DNA from: Dyella subtropica
Lineage (GTDB): Bacteria > Pseudomonadota > Gammaproteobacteria > Xanthomonadales > Rhodanobacteraceae
Reading direction: 5' to 3'
Assembly (NCBI RefSeq): GCF_026283965.1
Contig: NZ_JAPDPD010000013.1
Span: forward strand, 62,001-126,000
Length of the DNA: 64,000 bases
Under the pieces are notes generated by a model. It ran no database searches. It saw nothing but the letters and a program-made list of their open reading frames with translations, and was not told the origin of the DNA. This document shows positions 60,609 through 64,000 of the stretch, in pieces (the first letter of the stretch is position 1; each line of letters opens with the position of its first letter). A program made the position numbers and the translations under genes.

Positions 60609-61019
60609 AAGCGCTCAATACCTCACTAGCTTCAACGATGAAAAGGGCAACGCGCCTCAACTCGCCTTCGGCGGAAGCGCCGCGCACCCAGTCCGGGAAA
60701 CATTACGATAAGACTCCCGACCAATCGCTGCTCCGTAACGTCAGCATCAAGAAAGGGGGACCCTATCTTTCTTCGATACTAAGCCCCCTTCTTCGCCCTC
60801 TGGCAACGCCAGGGGCAATGAATTCCCGGGCTTAACTAACCCCCGTTCCGCACCGCCTTCGCGTGAGAAGTCATTGGCAGATCGACCCGCGGCGATATTG
60901 TAAGGTTTGGCGTCAGCGTTTTTCGCCGATGGGCTGGGGATGCTCTGAGCAAGTCTACGCAAATGAGGCCGGAGCACTCCCACCGTGACCATCGCACCGA
61001 TTTCAACTACCAAGAGCCC
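60609..61019. other. Intergenic region before the DUF3472 gene
   Basis: Contains an AAGGGGGACCC...AAGCCCCCTT interrupted hairpin (about 60754-60792). No gene recognised; long minus-strand frames here are shadows. Confidence 0.45.
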
Positions 61020-62135
61020 ATGATGAAAGCGACGAAAGGTCTGTGCAGTCTGTTGATGTTGTTGATTCTTCCGTTTGCCGCGCAGGCGGGCGATACCCCC
61101 GGCACCTACACCCACTATCAGTTCGCTCCTTCGGTGACCGCGCTCGATTCGGTCGACTACGGCATCACCGTGCAAACCGATCCGGGCTACCGCGCCGATG
61201 TGTACTGGAGCAACCAGTTCAGCCTGGTCGGCACGGGCTCTGGCGGTTACACGGGGATGCAAAGCAACGGTGGAAGCCACCGGATGTTTCTGTTCTCGAT
61301 CTGGGATGCGACCGAAGCCAAGCCGGGTAGCGAAGGCAGCTATTGCGTGAGTTTCGGCGGCGAGGGCGTGGGCAAGAGTTGCCGCATGGCGCATGAGTGG
61401 CAGCAGGGACATACCTATCGCTTTCATGTGGCCTATGAGGGCGATCAATGGCTGGGTGTCACCGTCACCGACCTGGCCACCGGCGGCTCATTCAAGCTGG
61501 GCAGCATTCGCACGGCCTCGAACGGTATCTCGCCTCACGGCATGGTCAACTGGACCGAGTACTTCGAGTGGAGCTCCGCCAATGCCAATTGCTTCAACCA
61601 GCCTTACGCCAGCGCAGCCTTTGACTTGCCCCGCGGCAATGGCGGCAACGCGGTAGCGAGCATCTCCGGCACCAGCCTGAGCAAAACCTGCACCGGTTAT
61701 AGCCAGGCCACCAAAACGGCTTCCGGCAGCGTGCAGCGCAATGCGATCGGCAATTCGTTGCGCGGTGCGGTAATCAGCGCGAACGATGTTTGCATCGATG
61801 CGAGCGGCGGGGCCCGTAGCAATGTTCCGGCGATCACCTACAGCTGTACCGGCGGCGAAAACCAGGCCTGGGTGCTCGGGGTGGATCACACACTGCGGCT
61901 TCAGAACAACCTGTGCCTGGATGTTGCCAACGGCAATACCTCGCCAGGCGCCCAAGTCATCGTTTACAGCTGTAACAATGGCCGCAATCAACAGTGGAGC
62001 CAGATCGGTACGCAGCTGCGCAGCGACCTGTCCGGTCTTTGCTTGACCTCGTCAGCCCAGGGTGCGCAGTTGACGATGCAACGGTGCACTGGCGCGGCCA
62101 ATCAGAACTGGCGGTTGCCACTGCCGCGGAACTGA
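61020..62135 (+). CDS. Secreted DUF3472 plus ricin-type lectin protein
   Basis: A 371-residue exported protein: signal peptide 1-22 (ILPFAAQAGD). Residues about 25-230 look like DUF3472 (DVYWSNQFSLVGTGSGGYTG, RMFLFSIWDATEAKPG, SYCVSFGGEG). Residues about 240-371 form a ricin B-type beta-trefoil with QAW, QQW and QNW motifs at regular spacing (GGENQAWVL, GRNQQWS, AANQNWRLP). Likely binds polysaccharide or glycoprotein outside the cell. Start 61020 or 61023 (MMKATK). Confidence 0.85.
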   Translation: MMKATKGLCSLLMLLILPFAAQAGDTPGTYTHYQFAPSVTALDSVDYGITVQTDPGYRADVYWSNQFSLVGTGSGGYTGMQSNGGSHRMFLFSIWDATEAKPGSEGSYCVSFGGEGVGKSCRMAHEWQQGHTYRFHVAYEGDQWLGVTVTDLATGGSFKLGSIRTASNGISPHGMVNWTEYFEWSSANANCFNQPYASAAFDLPRGNGGNAVASISGTSLSKTCTGYSQATKTASGSVQRNAIGNSLRGAVISANDVCIDASGGARSNVPAITYSCTGGENQAWVLGVDHTLRLQNNLCLDVANGNTSPGAQVIVYSCNNGRNQQWSQIGTQLRSDLSGLCLTSSAQGAQLTMQRCTGAANQNWRLPLPRN

Positions 62136-62246
62136 CTCGCCGCGCTCTGGCGCTGCCGTGCATAAAGAAAGCTGGCAAAAGAACGGATCGGAGGTAGCTA
62201 AGCGTAGTGGCTATCCCCGTCCCGTTTCTCTCGTTCAAATTAGTGC

Positions 62247-62654
62247 TCACGTTTTCGCCTGCACGCGGCGCGCGCCTGTCTTCGACACCGCCGATGTACC
62301 GCTCGCCGGCCCCTGATTCAGTGCCAGCGTGCCTGGTATGTGCTGTTTGCCCCAACGCACAAACGCGAGTAGCACGTCGCCCAGAGCGCTTCCCTTCGGG
62401 GTGAGTGTGTAGGAGTACCGCGTGGGGTGCTGCTGATACGGGGTTCGAAGGACGATACCGGCGGCTTCCAGCCGCTTAAGACGCTCGGCAAGGATGTTGG
62501 TGGGAATGCGCTCCATCGAATCCGCGAGCTCGCCGTAGGTGCGCTTGCCGTGCAGCAAGTCGCGCACCACGAGTAACGACCATTTGTCGCCCACGACGTC
62601 CAGCGAATTGGCGACCGCACAGGCGGAGCGCGTGAAGGTCTTCGCGGTACTCAT
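62247..62654 (-). CDS. HxlR family regulator
   Basis: A 135-residue winged-helix regulator of the HxlR group: CAVANSLDVVGDKWSLLVVR, DLLHGKRTYGELADSMERIP, NILAERLKRLEAAGIVLRTP. A single N-terminal Cys (SACAV) is often redox-active in the family. Start 62654 has GGAGAAG upstream (GTG 62660 is an alternative). Divergent from the 62755 membrane gene; two palindromes between them. Confidence 0.9.
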   Translation of the reverse strand: MSTAKTFTRSACAVANSLDVVGDKWSLLVVRDLLHGKRTYGELADSMERIPTNILAERLKRLEAAGIVLRTPYQQHPTRYSYTLTPKGSALGDVLLAFVRWGKQHIPGTLALNQGPASGTSAVSKTGARRVQAKT

Positions 62655-62682
62655 GTCCACTTCTCCATGGCCTGCTCAGGTC

Positions 62683-62738
62683 ACTTGCAGACTGCAAGTC
62701 ATGATGCTACGTTGCCTTGCAACTTGCAAAATGCAAGT
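62683..62738. promoter_or_regulatory. Two palindromic HxlR operators
   Basis: ACTTGCAGACTGCAAGT at 62683-62699 and ACTTGCAAAATGCAAGT at 62722-62738 (same arms ACTTGCA and TGCAAGT), centres 39 bp apart. They lie between the HxlR gene and the 62755 gene, so the regulator likely controls itself and the membrane gene. Confidence 0.8.
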
Positions 62739-62754
62739 AACCAAGGAGAGCGTC

Positions 62755-63399
62755 ATGGCAACCAATGTCATTCCCCGCGCTACCGAATCCCGGCCAAGCG
62801 GGCTTAGCCGTATGCCCTTGAGCGTTACAGCCGTACTGATCGCCTGGTTCCTGCTCGTCGTATCGCTCGGTTCGGCTGGCGCATTCGTCGGCCGTCCCGG
62901 CATGCCGCCCTTTGGCATTGCCATCGGCGTCGCTACACCGCTGTTGCTGTTCTTTGCGTGGCTGCGGCTCTCGGAGTCCTTCCGCCACTTCGTTCTCTCG
63001 CTTGATCTTCGTCTTATTGCGGCCATGCAGGCCTGGCGATGGGCTGGCCTGGGCTTCCTCTTCCTCTATGCGTACAACGTGCTGCCCGCCATGTTCGCCC
63101 TGCCCGCTGGCATCGGCGATATGGCCATCGGCATCACCGCCCCCTGGATAGCCGTCACTCTTGCGCGTCAGCCCGCCTTCGCCGCCAGCGCCGGCTTCAT
63201 CCGCTGGAATGTGCTTGGCATCATCGACCTGGTGGTGGCGCTCAGCCTGGGCACGCTGAGTGCCACGCTCACCACAGGCGCTCCTGGGGAAATCAGCACC
63301 GCGCCCATGGCGTCACTGCCGCTGCTGCTGATTCCAGCATTTCTCGTGCCGTTGTTTCTGATGCTGCACGCGGCGGCGTTGATGCAGAGTCGGCGGTAA
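62755..63399 (+). CDS. Hypothetical integral membrane protein (HxlR-controlled)
   Basis: A 214-residue protein with about six TM segments (LIAWFLLVVSLGSAGAFVG, AIGVATPLLLFFAWL, WAGLGFLFLYAYNVLPAMF, ...). AAGGAGA lies 5 bases before ATG 62755. No named family recognised. Control by the HxlR-type regulator suggests induction by a redox or electrophile signal, but nothing direct shows it. Confidence 0.7.
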   Translation: MATNVIPRATESRPSGLSRMPLSVTAVLIAWFLLVVSLGSAGAFVGRPGMPPFGIAIGVATPLLLFFAWLRLSESFRHFVLSLDLRLIAAMQAWRWAGLGFLFLYAYNVLPAMFALPAGIGDMAIGITAPWIAVTLARQPAFAASAGFIRWNVLGIIDLVVALSLGTLSATLTTGAPGEISTAPMASLPLLLIPAFLVPLFLMLHAAALMQSRR

Positions 63400-63434
63400 C
63401 CCATCGCTGAGCAGGCTGAACCGCGGGGCGCTTT

Positions 63435-64000
63435 TCACCGCGTACGCAAGATCGACGGCGGCATTCCCAGCAGGCGCTGAAAACTGCGGCGCATGCGCTC
63501 GGTATCGCCGAACCCGCACTCGGTCGCGACGCGATGCAGCGAGGCCGCGCCGCTTTCCAGTGCGGCGCGCGCTGCCTCCACCCGCAACTTTTCTACGGCC
63601 TTGGCCGGCGTGAGGCCGGTCTCCGCCAGGAAGGCTCGCGCGAAGTGGCGCGGGCTCATGCAAGCATGCTCGGCCAGGTCGCCTACATGGTGGCGCGCGC
63701 TCAAGTGGCGGCGCACATGATCGAGCAGCGGCCTGAAGCGGCCTTGCGCGGAGTCCATCTCGATCAATGCCGAGAATTGCGACTGCCCGCCCGGCCGCCG
63801 ATAGTAGACGACGAGCTGCCGCGCCACCGCGCGCGCGATGCGCTCGCCGAGGTCCTCGGCGACCAGCGCCAGTGCCAGGTCGATGCCGGCGCTGATGCCC
63901 GCGCTGGTCCAGATGCTGCCGTCGTTGACGTAGATATGGTCGACTTCCAACTGTACTTGCGGGAACTGGCGTGCGAACTGCTCGCTACGGTACCAGTGAG
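63435..64000 (-). CDS. GlxA-type AraC regulator, 5' end outside the window
   Basis: The frame remains open at base 64000 on the minus strand. The visible C-terminal part has ICHWYRSEQFARQFP-like sequence (HWYRSEQFARQFPQVQLEVD), the DJ-1/PfpI-like signature IYVNDGSIWTSAGISAGIDL, then the AraC HTH pair (VGDLAEHACMSPRHFARAFL, SLHRVATECGFGDTERMRRSFQRLLGMPP). A typical GlxA/FtrA-type transcriptional activator. Partial. Confidence 0.88.
   Translation of the reverse strand, partial: HWYRSEQFARQFPQVQLEVDHIYVNDGSIWTSAGISAGIDLALALVAEDLGERIARAVARQLVVYYRRPGGQSQFSALIEMDSAQGRFRPLLDHVRRHLSARHHVGDLAEHACMSPRHFARAFLAETGLTPAKAVEKLRVEAARAALESGAASLHRVATECGFGDTERMRRSFQRLLGMPPSILRTR

Noticed and set aside
60747-61448. 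233-codon minus-strand frame
   Set aside because: Overlaps the DUF3472 gene and has no signal, motif or ribosome site.
1-64000. tRNA, rRNA, CRISPR array or integrase
   Set aside because: No sequence with cloverleaf-like arms, no spaced direct repeats of the CRISPR type, and no recombinase gene was found.

Overview
The window looks like chromosome from a high-GC gammaproteobacterium of the Xanthomonadales, most likely Rhodanobacteraceae (Dyella/Rhodanobacter/Luteibacter type). This rests on GC-rich coding style, an Oar-type TonB-dependent receptor, DUF families common in that group, and dense intergenic palindromic repeats; no rRNA or tRNA gene is present to settle it. Most genes are single or paired, often a small enzyme gene facing its own regulator across a short promoter region.

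Layout. 0-10 kb: end of a metallolyase-like gene, a PAS-GGDEF cyclase, an Asp/Asn-hydroxylase-like gene, a lipoprotein, a LytS/LytTR-type two-component pair, a cupin, a TraB/GumN protein, a UlaG-like hydrolase with divergent TetR, and DUF1697. 10.5-18.6 kb: a 1477-residue autotransporter with a sialidase-like propeller passenger, a lower-GC accessory patch (14.9-17.3 kb) with two tandem remnants of toxin tail plus putative immunity gene, and a secreted glycosidase. 19-33 kb: exported proteins and a run of SDR, NTF2-like, YceI, NmrA, VOC and hydrolase genes with TetR and LysR regulators; several operators are visible as palindromes. 33.5-40.4 kb: DUF4386, then a long minus-strand metal cluster (small ORF, SpeD-like, atypical Nramp, porin, DmeF) facing a CsoR/RcnR-family regulator. 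40.5-49 kb: phage baseplate relic, Kup, two AraC regulators, CMD/AhpD-like and hydrolase genes, DUF6630. 49-64 kb: Oar-like receptor, beta-helix protein, LRR/zinc-ribbon protein, DUF5694, M14 peptidase, phage lysozyme relic, LprI-like protein, DUF3472-ricin protein, HxlR pair, and a GlxA-type regulator cut by the window end.

The strongest candidate for an undescribed system is 34.2-40.4 kb. A CsoR/RcnR-family repressor with a Cys-His-Cys metal site and a textbook G-tract operator faces a minus-strand unit. That unit starts with a structured leader of about 216 nt (a 39-codon uORF, then a hairpin over a perfect Shine-Dalgarno), followed by a Met/His-rich small protein, an S-adenosylmethionine-decarboxylase-fold protein that has lost its pyruvoyl serine and two other catalytic residues, a non-canonical Nramp transporter, an OprB-like porin and a DmeF-type CDF exporter. 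The second candidate is the pair of toxin-tail/immunity cassettes at 15.2-16.9 kb, each bounded by the same hairpin repeat and followed by nearly the same terminator.

A family of inverted-terminal-repeat intergenic elements (about 180-215 bp, six loci) runs through the window and supplies the C-terminus of one AraC regulator. Two phage relics, a frameshifted NmrA gene, a degenerate copy of part of the DUF6630 gene and REP-like palindromes add to the picture of a repeat-rich genome with decayed prophage.
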